Assembly: GCA_016212475.1 (NCBI GenBank)
Contig: JACRGC010000009.1
Span: 124,001 to 188,000, forward strand
DNA length: 64,000 nucleotides
Origin: Microcaldota archaeon
GTDB taxonomy: Archaea; Micrarchaeota; Micrarchaeia; Norongarragalinales; SBBD01
Reading direction: 5' to 3'
In this document: positions 18,530-25,844 of the stretch, in pieces
How positions within the stretch are numbered: position 1 is the first letter of the stretch
Layout of the letters: every line of letters starts with the position of its first letter
Position numbers and translations under genes: made by a program
Notes under the pieces: generated by a model
The model's database searches: none
Seen by the model: the letters and a program-made list of their open reading frames with translations, nothing else
Told to the model about the DNA's origin: nothing

Positions 18530-18790
18530 ATGGAAATTTCCTTCAAGGAACAAGCAAAGGAAGATCTCAAGGCAATGGATTCCCAGACCAGGGATTTGTT
18601 TATCAGCCATGCTGAGAAGATTTCAAAGATACCTCCAAGAAGGCACATGCGCCTTGGCCTTCCAGTCAATGTTGAAAATGTCACAAAGCAAGCAAGACTG
18701 ATTTACCAGATGGGCGAAAGCGTCCTTTACATTATCCGGTGCTTTGAAACACACAAAGAATACGAGCGCTGGCATAAGTCGTTCAAATAG
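18530..18790 (+). CDS. RelE/ParE-family toxin
   Basis: 86 residues with the small RelE/ParE fold: an N-terminal strand-helix (MEISFKEQAKEDLKAMDSQT), a central basic region (RRHMRLGLPVNVENVTKQAR) and the strand VLYIIRCFETHKEYERWHKS. RelE-type toxins cleave mRNA on the ribosome and ParE-type toxins act on gyrase; the two are not separated here. It is paired with the preceding antitoxin. Confidence 0.75.
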   Translation: MEISFKEQAKEDLKAMDSQTRDLFISHAEKISKIPPRRHMRLGLPVNVENVTKQARLIYQMGESVLYIIRCFETHKEYERWHKSFK

Positions 18791-18808
18791 ACCGCCTGCA
18801 AGCGAGTG

Positions 18809-19342
18809 CTAGATTCTTTTTTTGCTTCTTGCCATGATCAAGGCCCATGCAAGCGAATTGCTTTTTGGTGAAATAGCGCTTACCATAAATTCCGATTCGT
18901 GTTCATCCAATCCCTTTTCAACAAGCTTTTTTTGGAGTTCATCCTCGATACTTTTTCTTAAGCCTGAAAATTTCACTGCCAAGGCAATATCTCCCCTGCT
19001 TTCCAAATAATTATTTTTGCCCGGACTTGTAAAATATTTCATTTTTCCAAAATGTGAACTAGCCCTATCCAATGAATCGGAAATATGCGGAATCTTTGCA
19101 ATTTCTATGAGGGAGTTGTGGATCGTTTTTGCATTCTTACTTAAATTTTCCGAAATCCAAATAGAATTAATCCTTCCATCCCGGTCCAAAAGGATGTTTT
19201 TTGGCGAAAAATAATGATTTGTTGCATCGATTGCCTCCTTTGTTTTTCCAATCACAAAAAAATAGCTTGCAGACTCCCTAACCGTTGATGGGCTGCCTAC
19301 CCTTAATCCTTCTTCATAAAGGAGTTTGGCGTATTTTTCCAT
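18809..19342 (-). CDS. hypothetical soluble protein
   Basis: 177 residues, mostly charged and predicted helical, with no membrane segment and no motif I recognise. It has a Ser-rich N-terminal part (VGSPSTVRESASYFFVIGKT) and a C-terminal helical part rich in Lys and Glu. It is convergent with the toxin pair (18-bp gap) and stands alone. Length and coherent composition support a real gene, but no function can be given. Confidence 0.55.
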   Translation of the reverse strand: MEKYAKLLYEEGLRVGSPSTVRESASYFFVIGKTKEAIDATNHYFSPKNILLDRDGRINSIWISENLSKNAKTIHNSLIEIAKIPHISDSLDRASSHFGKMKYFTSPGKNNYLESRGDIALAVKFSGLRKSIEDELQKKLVEKGLDEHESEFMVSAISPKSNSLAWALIMARSKKRI

Positions 19343-19445
19343 AATCAGATATTGTTGTTTTGGAGTTTTAAACTGATTGTTCGAATTAATGCATCAGACC
19401 GCAAATTTTGGATTTTTATCGCATCCAAGTAAATTCTTTTCCAAT

Positions 19446-19592
19446 TTAGCCCTTCTTTTCCATGTATCCGCATTTACCGCAGGATAGCCTATCTGAATGA
19501 TTTGCAAGGCTGCTTGCGCACTTTGGGCATTTCCTCCTCTTGAAATCGTATGCCTTATGCGCTATTTTTGCCTTCTTTTTTGCTTCTGCCAT
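19446..19592 (-). CDS. rps27ae: 30S ribosomal protein S27ae
   Basis: A 48-residue gene. Basic N-terminus (MAEAKKKAKIAHKAYDFKRR), then a CPKC ... CGKCGY zinc ribbon containing ANHSDRLSCGKCGY, which matches archaeal S27ae (…AeHkdRlsCGKCGYTe). It is the last gene of the rpoE1-spt4-rps24e-rps27ae order common in archaea. It is shorter at the N-terminus than many homologues. The 94 bp between it and rps24e hold a strong hairpin element. Confidence 0.88.
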   Translation of the reverse strand: MAEAKKKAKIAHKAYDFKRRKCPKCASSLANHSDRLSCGKCGYMEKKG

Positions 19593-19636
19593 AAAAATAA
19601 TCACCAACCAAACTTTTTATTAATTTTTTTCTTTCC

Positions 19637-19686
19637 AGCGGAGCCATCGCCGCTTTCTTTTTTCAAAAAAGAAAGGGGCAAGGCAA
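19637..19686. repeat. dispersed hairpin element, intercistronic copy
   Basis: The block reads GCGGAGCCATCGCC followed by an 11-bp perfect inverted repeat (CTTTCTTTTTT / AAAAAAGAAAG, 19653-19675) and then GGGGCAAGGCAATT. The same order of blocks occurs inside the tRNA-Leu intron near 39405-39446. It lies directly after the stop of rps24e within the operon and could stabilise or terminate the upstream message. Confidence 0.6.
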
Positions 19687-19989
19687 TTATTTCTTCTCTT
19701 CCGTCTTCTTTTCCGTTTTAGTGCCCCTCTTTGCCTTGAAAGCAGGCTCATTGGATGCGCCTTCCTTCCTGCCGTAAATCCTAACTTCAACTTTCACGAA
19801 TTTTGTGCCAAATGGGTGCAAAATCTTCTCAATCACAATCGTATCCTTTGGAACCGTGAAGTGCGAATGAAGCAAATTCATGACAGTTTCCCTAGATGGC
19901 GTTTCCTTTTCCGTTGCGATTTTCACCACAACTTCCCTCCTGCCCATAAGCGCATTTACATTATCTTCCAAAACCTGCATTTTTTCCAT
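19687..19989 (-). CDS. rps24e: 30S ribosomal protein S24e
   Basis: 100 residues with the S24e core: two strands around MGRREVVVKIATEKETPSRE, then LLHSHFTVPKDTIVIEKI, and the segment HPFGTKFVKVEVRIYG; the C-terminal tail is Lys-rich (KRGTKTEKKTEEKK). A GTGAT ribosome binding site precedes the ATG. It belongs to the hppA-rpoE1-spt4-rps24e-rps27ae transcript. Confidence 0.93.
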   Translation of the reverse strand: MEKMQVLEDNVNALMGRREVVVKIATEKETPSRETVMNLLHSHFTVPKDTIVIEKILHPFGTKFVKVEVRIYGRKEGASNEPAFKAKRGTKTEKKTEEKK

Positions 19990-20029
19990 AGTTTATCACT
20001 CAAATTAAATTAATTTTTTTCATCAAAAT

Positions 20030-20212
20030 CTACTTGATTTTCAATGCATACTTGCCAGGAAACTTTGCCCCGATCGCCTGCGCAATCTTTGAATCCGCCG
20101 CGTCTACGATAAAAATTGCGCCCTCGAATGATTTTGTAAGGTCCGTTCCTCCGCAATTTGCGCATTTATCCCCAGTCAGTATTGATCTGCAATTCCTGCA
20201 TGCTTTGTTCAT
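20030..20212 (-). CDS. spt4: transcription elongation factor Spt4 (RNA polymerase subunit E'')
   Basis: 60 residues with the Spt4 zinc-binding motif KACRNCRSIL ... DKCANCGGTDL (CxxC x8-9 CxxC) followed by the IFIVDAADSKIAQAIGAKFP strand-helix. In archaea Spt4 binds Spt5 and increases RNA polymerase processivity. The gene sits 14 bp behind rpoE1, its usual partner. Confidence 0.93.
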   Translation of the reverse strand: MNKACRNCRSILTGDKCANCGGTDLTKSFEGAIFIVDAADSKIAQAIGAKFPGKYALKIK

Positions 20213-20226
20213 ATTAATTCACCAAG

Positions 20227-20754
20227 TTATTTCTTCGTAATTTTACCAAGCCCTTCCGGCCTCATTGTCAGCGCGATTTTCGAGTTTGGAATCGTGTCCT
20301 TAAAAGATACGGTTGCTACTTTTGCTCGAACCATATCGCCCTTCTTGATGGTTTTTTTGCTGTTCTTCCCAACCAGGCACAAATTCTTCTTGTCATAGTT
20401 CAAAAATTCATTTGCAACCTGAGAAACGTGTGCCAGCCCATCGATTGGACCTAACCTCACAAACGCCCCAAACTCCACAATTTCTGAAATTTCGCCTTCA
20501 AGCACTTCGTTTACATTAAGTGAAAATACCAACGAGTCAAATTTTACCTCAAAATAAGCAGCCCCATCTCCTGGGAGCACCTTCCCATCGCCCTTTACTT
20601 TAGCATCAAAAATGCTAAGGATGATCCCGTAGTTCTTATCAACCGTCCTTTCATATTTTTCGCGAAGCATCTTGAGGGCAGCTTCATTCATTTTCAGCCC
20701 AAAAAGATTTGGCGGAATCCTAACCGAATCCTCAAAAGTCATCTGCTTGTACAT
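20227..20754 (-). CDS. rpoE1: DNA-directed RNA polymerase subunit E' (Rpo7)
   Basis: 175 residues. The N-terminal RNP-like tip domain (MTFEDSVRIPPNLFGL ... KYERTVDKNYGIILSIFD) is followed by an S1/OB domain (GEISEIVEFGAFVRLGPIDG, then GLAHVSQV). It forms the polymerase stalk with Rpo4. Its AGGTGG ribosome binding site overlaps the stop codon of the pyrophosphatase gene and only 9 bp separate the two genes, so translation is probably coupled. Confidence 0.94.
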   Translation of the reverse strand: MYKQMTFEDSVRIPPNLFGLKMNEAALKMLREKYERTVDKNYGIILSIFDAKVKGDGKVLPGDGAAYFEVKFDSLVFSLNVNEVLEGEISEIVEFGAFVRLGPIDGLAHVSQVANEFLNYDKKNLCLVGKNSKKTIKKGDMVRAKVATVSFKDTIPNSKIALTMRPEGLGKITKK

Positions 20755-20763
20755 TCATACCAC

Positions 20764-22746
20764 CTAAATCAAATGCAATGCAACCTTGGCCAGAATTGCT
20801 CCGGCAAGAAGCGAAACCGTGTTTAAAACCTTGATCAATGCGTTAAGCGCTGGCCCTGCAGTATCTTTGAATGGATCCCCAACCGTATCCCCAACAACTG
20901 CTGCTTTATGGGCCTCACTTCCCTTTCCTCCAAATTTCCCATCCTCAATAAGCTTTTTGGCATTATCCCAGGCAGCTCCTGTGTTTGCCATGAATAGCGC
21001 AAGCAAAAGCCCGGAAACTATGGCTCCGGCAAGAAGGCCTCCAAGCGCTTCGACTCCAAATAAATATCCAACAACAAGTGGCGAAAGAACAGCAAGAAGC
21101 GCTGGCAATAACAATTCCCTAAGTGCCCCTTGCGTTGCAATATCCACGCACTTTGCATAATCCGGCTTAGCTTTTCCTTCCATGATCCCCTTGATGGTCC
21201 TAAATTGCCTTCTGACTTCTTCAACCATTGCAAAAGCCGCTTTTCCAACAGCTTGCATCAAAAACGATGCAAAAACAAAAGGCAAAAGCCCTCCAATAAA
21301 CAGCCCAATAACCACGAGCGGGTTTAGCATATTGATGTCTGTAAGTTTGACTTCGTAAGAATACGCGGCAAACAATGAAAGCGCAGAAAGCGCAGCTGAT
21401 GCAATTGCAAACCCTTTGGTTGTTGCCTTTGTTGTGTTTCCAACCGAATCAAGCGCGTCTGTTATTTTCCTAACCGATGAATCAAGGCCTGCCATTTCGG
21501 CAATTCCTCCGGCATTATCGGTAATTGGGCCGTATGAATCAATTGCAACAATTATTCCAGTAACCGAAAGCATTGCAGCCGCTGCAATTGCAATCCCATA
21601 AACTCCTGCAAAATAATAAGCAACTAAAATTCCAAGGACGATGCAAATAACCGGCGCTGCTGTTGATCTCATTCCAACTGCCATTCCCTGGATTAAGTTG
21701 GTTGCTGCGCCAGTTTTGCTAGCTGTTGCAATCTGCAAAACTGCGCTCCCTTCCTTAACTGTATAGTATTCCGTAATTTTGCTAATCAAAACCGTTAGTG
21801 CCAATCCAACAAGAGAAGCGAACCATAATTTCATGTCAATTGACAGAATTGTGAATGCAAAAAATAAAGCTCCGGCAAAAATGATCGTGGTCGCATATGT
21901 TCCCTTATCCAGCGCCTTCATGATTTTCTTGCTCTCCCCAAGCTTGACAAACTGCGCCCCAATTACCGATGATAATATTCCAAGCCCTCCAACAAGAAGA
22001 GGCAGCGCAACAAAAAGCGGGTTTTCCAGGTAAATTCCAAGAAGCATTGCCGCAATTATCGTAACTACGAAGCTCTCAAACAAATCCGCCCCCATCCCTG
22101 CGCAATCTCCCACATTATCCCCGACATTATCCGCAATTACAGCAGGATTCCTAGGATCGTCCTCTGGAATATTTTTTTCCAATTTTCCAACCAAGTCTGC
22201 GCCAACATCGGCAGCTTTTGTGAAAATTCCCCCTCCAACCCTTGCGAATAGCGAAACTAGGGATGCTCCAACTCCAAATCCAATCAATGCGGTGACATCC
22301 TTATTTGGCAGGTATAAGAATAATGAAACAAATGAAATTCCAAGAAGCCCAAGCCCAACAACTGTAAATCCTGTAACTGATCCTCCCTTGAATGCCAAAT
22401 CAAGCGCTCCTTTAAGCCCCTTCTTTGCGGCCTGCGCAGTTCGAACATTTGCCTTAACGGAAATGCTCATTCCAATAAAGCCTGCCAGATACGAAAGTAA
22501 AGCCCCGATCAGGAATGCAATTGCTGAATTTTGCCCAATTGCAATCCACATGATGGCGGCAACCACTGCGCCAAAAATTGCTATGGTTTTTAGCTGCCTT
22601 TTAAGGTACGCATTGGCGCCGTCTGAAATGGCTTTTGAAATTTCCTTCATCCTATCGCTGCCCTCATCCTTTTCCAAAATGGACCTGACAGTATAGTAAG
22701 CATAAACCAATCCCAATATTCCAGCTGTCAAAGCAAACAATTCCAT
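20764..22746 (-). CDS. hppA: membrane-bound proton-translocating pyrophosphatase, predicted K+-independent
   Basis: 660 residues with about 16 membrane helices. The pyrophosphate-binding signature is present ([20 protein letters not shown], then [20 protein letters not shown]), as is the C-terminal site [20 protein letters not shown]. It couples PPi hydrolysis to ion pumping across the membrane. In the segment [12 protein letters not shown] the Lys where K+-dependent enzymes have Ala marks the K+-independent type, which is usually H+-pumping. The ATG at 22746 has GGTGGGG six bases upstream; an upstream start at 22800 would add a polar leader. It is the first gene of the operon with rpoE1. Confidence 0.93.
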   Translation of the reverse strand: MELFALTAGILGLVYAYYTVRSILEKDEGSDRMKEISKAISDGANAYLKRQLKTIAIFGAVVAAIMWIAIGQNSAIAFLIGALLSYLAGFIGMSISVKANVRTAQAAKKGLKGALDLAFKGGSVTGFTVVGLGLLGISFVSLFLYLPNKDVTALIGFGVGASLVSLFARVGGGIFTKAADVGADLVGKLEKNIPEDDPRNPAVIADNVGDNVGDCAGMGADLFESFVVTIIAAMLLGIYLENPLFVALPLLVGGLGILSSVIGAQFVKLGESKKIMKALDKGTYATTIIFAGALFFAFTILSIDMKLWFASLVGLALTVLISKITEYYTVKEGSAVLQIATASKTGAATNLIQGMAVGMRSTAAPVICIVLGILVAYYFAGVYGIAIAAAAMLSVTGIIVAIDSYGPITDNAGGIAEMAGLDSSVRKITDALDSVGNTTKATTKGFAIASAALSALSLFAAYSYEVKLTDINMLNPLVVIGLFIGGLLPFVFASFLMQAVGKAAFAMVEEVRRQFRTIKGIMEGKAKPDYAKCVDIATQGALRELLLPALLAVLSPLVVGYLFGVEALGGLLAGAIVSGLLLALFMANTGAAWDNAKKLIEDGKFGGKGSEAHKAAVVGDTVGDPFKDTAGPALNALIKVLNTVSLLAGAILAKVALHLI

Positions 22747-22831
22747 ATTTTTCCCCACCATCTGCATTTTGCATATTTCAAAATAATGCTCAATAAGCAA
22801 CAGAAATAGAGGCTATTATTACGTACGAAAA

Positions 22832-22845
22832 GACTTAAAAAAGCC
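22832..22845 (-). promoter_or_regulatory. TATA box of the hppA-rpoE1-spt4-ribosomal protein operon
   Basis: On the minus strand GGCTTTTTTAAGTC lies about 90-100 nt upstream of the hppA ATG, predicting a leader of roughly 65-75 nt. It directly follows the repeat element shared with the surface-protein promoter. Confidence 0.5.
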
Positions 22846-22846
22846 C

Positions 22847-22930
22847 CCTCTAGTGGGTAATCACCTATCTGGACCGCGCACACCATCAAGTTTGCTTATC
22901 CGCATAATTGACTCTTCGGTTGCCTCCATC
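22847..22930 (-). repeat. promoter-proximal repeat element, copy B
   Basis: Partner of 8948-9033, sharing CCTCTAG, CCGCATAATTGA and GCCTC blocks at nearly identical spacing and the same position relative to a TATA box. On the minus strand both copies can be read as a peptide containing EATxESIMR, with three of five differences in that block at third codon positions. That is too little to claim a gene. Confidence 0.45.
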
Positions 22931-22968
22931 CCCTTATTTTGCCGGCAAATCAAATCACCAATTAATAC

Positions 22969-23349
22969 CTAGGCAAAATCAATCCTTCCCTTGTCCTTTA
23001 GGATGATCACCTTGACTTTCAATTTTTTTAGGCTCTCTTTCAATTTGCGATCCATTGTTGCAACATAATAGTCCGGCGAATTGTGAAGATTTGAATACTC
23101 AACAATCATGTTATCCGTCTTCCCCTGCATTTTTATGATTTCAAATTTTCCAGTTTGCCTTGCAATGAATTCGATCATTGCCCTTCCGTATAGCTTATGC
23201 CTTCCCTTCAAATCCTTAAGCTCCCGAAGCGTGTTTGCAAGCACAAGGAATTCAACCTTTCCATTAAGCAGCCGTCCAACCTCCTCGAAAACATCCACGT
23301 GGTTCTCAAATGGCAAAAGAAGGAAATTCGTATCCAAAAGCACTTTCAT
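22969..23349 (-). CDS. FCF1-like PIN domain protein
   Basis: 126 residues from the ATG at 23349 (MKVLLDTNFLLLPFE); an upstream start would add eight hydrophobic residues. PIN acidic positions are seen in LLDTNF, LRELKDL and GKTDNMIVEY, with a late Asp in SPDYYVATMDRKLK. The LLDTNFLL opening resembles the FCF1/UTP24-type PIN proteins involved in rRNA processing rather than VapC toxins, and no antitoxin gene is adjacent. Cellular target unknown. Confidence 0.75.
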   Translation of the reverse strand: MKVLLDTNFLLLPFENHVDVFEEVGRLLNGKVEFLVLANTLRELKDLKGRHKLYGRAMIEFIARQTGKFEIIKMQGKTDNMIVEYSNLHNSPDYYVATMDRKLKESLKKLKVKVIILKDKGRIDFA

Positions 23350-23493
23350 AAAGATCCACAAGAATAACCGCAATCACAATAAAAAACGCTTCTGAGTTGA
23401 AAAAAGAAGATTGTTGTTCAAATTGATTCGCAAATCAAATTTGGGGGTGACGATTCGACAAAAGTAGGGGGCAAAGCCCCATAGGTTTGTCAC

Positions 23494-23567
23494 GGGCTCG
23501 GCGGGATTCGAACCCACGGCCTTCTGATTAAAAGTCAGACGCTCTAGCCAAGCTGAGCTACGAGCCC
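23494..23567 (-). tRNA. tRNA-Lys (anticodon TTT)
   Basis: Minus-strand cloverleaf of 74 nt. The acceptor stem is GGGCTCG / CGAGCCC with discriminator G, the anticodon stem-loop TCTGA-CTTTTAA-TCAGA, and the T-arm GTGGG-TTCGAAT-CCCGC. No intron is present and CCA is not encoded. The downstream region (23440-23490) has G/C-rich inverted repeats that may act in 3' maturation. Confidence 0.95.
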
Positions 23568-23713
23568 ATGAAATGAATTGAATTCGCTTCCAAATAACTT
23601 TAGATGCCTTCCCAAATAAAATCAGGCTATTGGAAGGTATTTTTAGGAAGGCAAGATTTATAATAAACTGCTTAATTAATTTTCCTTGGAATAATTCAGG
23701 CAAGTGATCAAAT

Positions 23714-24310
23714 ATGCTAGTATTTCTATTAGGCGTAAAAGCTGTTGGCAAAAGCAAGCTTACATCCGAACTAAACAAGCATCTGGATGGGAAAATCCAT
23801 GAAATCAGCTACGGTGACATCATGCTTGAAATCGGCAAGGAAAAAAAAATCATAACGGATAGGGAGCAGATTGCAAAGCTCCCATCAAAGCAGCAAAATG
23901 AAATCCGGCAGGCAGCTGCGGAGCGAATCAGAAAACTAGCTGACAAGGAGGATTTTGTTTTCCTTAACACGCATGGCTACATTTACACGATGCCCCATCA
24001 CACGTATTTGCCAGGCTCGCCCGATTCCGTAGTTGAGCTTTTAAAGCCAAATTTCATCCTATTAGTTGAAGCGGATCCCAATTCCACAATTGCAAGGCGC
24101 AAGATGGATTTGGAAAAGCACGGAAGGAAGAGGGAAATTGGCTCTGCAAAAGAAGTAGAAGAGGCCGCCTTTTTTGAGCGCATAGCTTCGGTTCACATCT
24201 CAATGAAATATGCCTGCGACATAAAAGTGTTTGACAATACGCTTGCCGTAGCTGAAAATACCTTGGAAATTTCAAAGCTATCTGAAATGTTCAAAAGTTT
24301 CATAAAATGA
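23714..24310 (+). CDS. adkA: archaeal adenylate kinase
   Basis: 198 residues, matching the archaeal AdkA family rather than bacterial Adk. The P-loop is LLGVKAVGKSKL; then come ISYGDIMLEIGKEK, LPSKQQNEIRQAAAERI, LNTHGYIYTM with LPGSPDSV, and ILLVEADPNSTIARRKMD. It converts ATP plus AMP to two ADP. The P-loop Gly-Lys-Ser is intact. It is followed after 5 bp by the first pilin-like gene, so it heads that transcript. A TATA-like box (GATTTATAATAAAC, about 23656-23669) lies roughly 50 bp upstream. Confidence 0.88.
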   Translation: MLVFLLGVKAVGKSKLTSELNKHLDGKIHEISYGDIMLEIGKEKKIITDREQIAKLPSKQQNEIRQAAAERIRKLADKEDFVFLNTHGYIYTMPHHTYLPGSPDSVVELLKPNFILLVEADPNSTIARRKMDLEKHGRKREIGSAKEVEEAAFFERIASVHISMKYACDIKVFDNTLAVAENTLEISKLSEMFKSFIK

Positions 24311-24315
24311 TTTAA

Positions 24316-25038
24316 ATGGAAACAAAAAATAAACGCGCACAAACCGCCCTTGAATACGTAATGATAGTTGGGGGCGCAATTGCCTTTGTGATTTTGGTTG
24401 TCCTAATTGTTAGGGGAAACCTGATTGCCGATTCCACAAACAAACTGCTAAAGGATAGGGATGCCTATACCGATACCTACCTTAAAATCTACCTCTTCAG
24501 GGACAGCTTTGAAAACATGCAGTTATCATCAAGCAACTGGATAACAGCTCCGCCAGAATACGTTCCAGAAAATGGAAAATTGAAAATGAATATTACCGGA
24601 TCAGCAGTTACCCGCTCGGTTTTCAAGGACTTTAGCTTAGGCTTCAAGGTCAGGACTTCTGAACCAACTGTAAAATTTGGCGTTTTCTTCAGGTCGAATG
24701 GCAATACGATGTATAAGCTCGAATTTGATTTTTCCCCAGGTACAAAAACCATATATTTGTACGAAGTGAATGGAGGAATAAATACTCCGTTGGGATCGTA
24801 TTCAGGTCCAACAATTGATTCAGTTGCAACCTCCGAAGTCCCCTTCATGTTCACAGTAATTGGCGATAAATTCAACCTCTACCCATACAACAACCGCAAC
24901 TCTGCAATTTTAACTCGCACTTTGCCTGGCCCATACTATAAAGCAGGTTCAGCTGGCACCTACATTGATTCGCCCCCAATCCTTACAGGAAATGTTTATT
25001 TCGACGATTTCAGTTTATGGGACGATGAAACCCAATAG
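24316..25038 (+). CDS. class III signal peptide pilin-like protein with jelly-roll-like head (1 of 3)
   Basis: 240 residues. A short basic leader ends in KRAQTALEY, the archaeal class III (QxxxEY) prepilin signal recognised by EppA-type peptidases, followed by a 20-residue hydrophobic helix. The remaining 200 residues form a beta-rich domain (FRDSFENMQLSSSNW ... KLKMN ... FKVRTSEPTVKFGVFFRSNG ... YFDDFSLWDDET). This resembles LamG/concanavalin-like lectin or glucanase domains. The product should be assembled through its N-terminal helix with the head exposed; the ligand is unknown. It is the first of three adjacent paralogues. Confidence 0.8.
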   Translation: METKNKRAQTALEYVMIVGGAIAFVILVVLIVRGNLIADSTNKLLKDRDAYTDTYLKIYLFRDSFENMQLSSSNWITAPPEYVPENGKLKMNITGSAVTRSVFKDFSLGFKVRTSEPTVKFGVFFRSNGNTMYKLEFDFSPGTKTIYLYEVNGGINTPLGSYSGPTIDSVATSEVPFMFTVIGDKFNLYPYNNRNSAILTRTLPGPYYKAGSAGTYIDSPPILTGNVYFDDFSLWDDETQ

Positions 25039-25050
25039 GCATCAATTTTT

Positions 25051-25833
25051 ATGGCAATTAAACGAGCACAAACCGCCCTTGAATACCTGATGATAATTGC
25101 CGGAGCAATTGCGCTTGTAATAATTGTGATTGTGATCATCCGCGGGGTTTTCAATTCCGGCGGGGCAAAAACCGAAATCGACACAACAACGCTTGATGAA
25201 AATTACCTTCGGCCCTACATTTTCTTTGATGATTTTGAAAGCAAGGATGCAACGGATTCCAAATGGGGCGAGCATTTGTTCATCAATAGCAAGACAATGG
25301 TTTCCGATGGAACTTTGATGCTTGGACTTTACGATTTTTTGACAACAAGGTCTGTTTTTGATAACTTTACCGCCTCATTCAAGGTTACAAACGTCCCAAA
25401 AAATCCCAGATGGGGCGGGGCGAACTACGCGGAATTCAGTTTCGTGTTCCGATTCAACGGGACAAAATCCTATAATCTTTCATTCAATTCCTATAGCGGG
25501 GATTTGATACTTTCAAGTAGCGGAAGCGGAGTAATCAAAAGCGTCAATTCCCAGGCGGTTAAGGACATGTATACCGGCACAGTCACGTTCATCATCAAAG
25601 TTTACGGCAATAGGGTTTGGGTCTATCCCTACAATACAAAAAACACCCCGCTGATAGGTTTTGAAAATAATAATCGGGGTGAATTGCTGCCAGATCCGGT
25701 CATACCTTCCGGCGCCATTGGCATTTACCGGCGAATTACTTCGATCGTTTATCCCGATCCAACTATTCAACCCGTAGATACCGAAGTATTCATCGACGAT
25801 TTCAAGGTCTGGGATGAAACGCCGCGTTCCTAA
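25051..25833 (+). CDS. class III signal peptide pilin-like protein with jelly-roll-like head (2 of 3)
   Basis: 260 residues, paralogous to the preceding gene. It has the identical KRAQTALEY signal and hydrophobic helix, then FFDDFESKDATDSKW, a FRFNGTKSYNLSFNSYSGDL strand pair, and the closing VFIDDFKVWDETPRS. The two heads share the FxDDF(S/K)(L/V)WD(D/E)ET ending. The gap to the previous gene is 12 bp and to the next 11 bp. The product is predicted to be a minor pilin or surface filament subunit. Confidence 0.8.
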   Translation: MAIKRAQTALEYLMIIAGAIALVIIVIVIIRGVFNSGGAKTEIDTTTLDENYLRPYIFFDDFESKDATDSKWGEHLFINSKTMVSDGTLMLGLYDFLTTRSVFDNFTASFKVTNVPKNPRWGGANYAEFSFVFRFNGTKSYNLSFNSYSGDLILSSSGSGVIKSVNSQAVKDMYTGTVTFIIKVYGNRVWVYPYNTKNTPLIGFENNNRGELLPDPVIPSGAIGIYRRITSIVYPDPTIQPVDTEVFIDDFKVWDETPRS

Positions 25834-25844
25834 GTGGTATTCAA

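Noticed and set aside
22969-23349. Toxin of a toxin-antitoxin pair
   Set aside because: No antitoxin-like gene is adjacent, and the N-terminal PIN sequence is closer to FCF1-type rRNA processing proteins.
23440-23493. G/C-rich inverted repeats next to tRNA-Lys, first taken for another tRNA
   Set aside because: No cloverleaf can be drawn. At best it is a 3' trailer hairpin or terminator.
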